Shown here in pieces: positions 5,159 to 5,370 of a stretch of DNA of 5,370 bases. How positions within the stretch are numbered: position 1 is the first letter of the stretch; each line of letters opens with the position of its first letter. The notes under the pieces are model-generated. The model was not told where the DNA came from and did no database searches. It saw nothing but the letters and a program-made list of their open reading frames with translations. A program made the translations under genes and the position numbers. Origin of the DNA: Bacillota bacterium (GTDB lineage Bacteria; Bacillota; Bacilli; Tumebacillales; Effusibacillaceae); contig JAGVBM010000114.1 in the NCBI GenBank assembly GCA_020059765.1, positions 1 through 5,370 on the forward strand. Reading direction: 5' to 3'.

Positions 5159-5370
5159 TTAAGGACGGACAACTTTCTTTTTCGCGGGGCGCTTTTTCGG
5201 TTGCACCGATTGCTTCAGCTTTTTTGGATTCCCGCTTTTATCGAGAAATACACCCATCCAAATATCGTCATCATACCCGTTTTCCATTTTGATGGCCCGC
5301 AGCTTTCTGCCTTCCTCGTGGAAACCCATTTTTTCGTACAATGCCAGGGCGGATGCATTTGAGCCGCGGA
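5159..5370 (-). CDS. GNAT-family N-acetyltransferase, C-terminal 70 residues, start outside window
   Basis: The reading frame enters from the right edge and ends at TAA 5161-5159. The visible start of the fragment, (R)GSNASALALYEKMGFHEEGR, is the motif-B end of the GNAT fold: an Asn, then A-x-x-LYEKMGF, where the Asn and Tyr region contacts acetyl-CoA. It continues with IKMENGYDDDIWMGVFL, as in RimJ/RimL- and ribosomal-protein-type acetyltransferases (xDDxxMxxxL). The acetyl-CoA pyrophosphate loop (Q/RxxGxG/A) lies outside the window. After the fold ends (about FLDK) comes a ~25-residue tail rich in Lys, Arg and Pro (LKQSVQPKKRPAKKKVVRP), unusual for this family. The substrate cannot be inferred. 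The gene is followed closely by a strong terminator, so it ends its transcription unit. Confidence 0.88.
   Translation of the reverse strand, partial: RGSNASALALYEKMGFHEEGRKLRAIKMENGYDDDIWMGVFLDKSGNPKKLKQSVQPKKRPAKKKVVRP

Noticed and set aside
5057..5362. Open plus-strand frame of 101 codons
   Set aside because: It crosses the exonuclease start, the terminator and the GNAT C-terminus on the opposite strand; the GNAT motif YEKMGF establishes the minus frame as the real gene.

Overview
This window looks like a chromosomal segment from a Gram-positive Bacillota. Moderate GC, strong GGAGG-type ribosome binding sites, several TTG/GTG starts, intrinsic terminators with clean T-tracts and a YpcP-like stand-alone 5'-3' exonuclease all fit spore-former-type Bacilli. 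Something near Alicyclobacillaceae is my guess, but the sequence alone does not fix the genus. Nothing looks like an IS element, prophage, CRISPR array, tRNA or rRNA.

Left part (1-2508, minus strand): a tightly packed operon encoding Tad/Flp-pilus-type (type IVc, type II secretion-like) assembly parts. In transcription order these are an exported SAF-domain RcpC/CpaB-like protein (1828-2454), a CpaE/TadZ-like ParA-fold ATPase (698-1831) and a CpaF/TadA-like secretion ATPase (701 to beyond base 1, cut at its Walker A motif). Both junctions are 4-base ATGA stop/start overlaps, which implies translational coupling. A plausible sigma-A promoter lies at 2480-2508. TadB/TadC-like membrane proteins and a pilin would be expected further left, outside the window.

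Middle (2509-3420, plus strand): divergent from the pilus operon, two small genes in tandem (132 and 131 codons) encode proteins that each appear to carry two excisionase/MerR-like helix-turn-helix modules. The divergent intergenic region holds a perfect palindrome TTGTATACAA and a second, near-palindromic copy of its core 43 bp upstream. These are candidate operators. The inferred model is a local regulator pair controlling itself and possibly the pilus operon.

Right part (3361-5370, minus strand): an unrecognised 184-codon gene whose 3' end overlaps the second HTH gene tail-to-tail by 60 bp, with an A9 tract inside the overlap; an AT-rich spacer with a promoter and a terminator; a complete 5'-3' exonuclease (295 aa) with its own terminator and probable promoter; another clean terminator; and the C-terminal end of a GNAT acetyltransferase with an unusual lysine-rich tail that continues off the right edge.

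No intergenic stretch exceeds 300 bases. The three gaps (2470-2614, 3916-4183, 5072-5158) are explained by promoters, operators and terminators. The most system-like signal is the pilus operon with its divergent double-HTH pair and shared palindromes.
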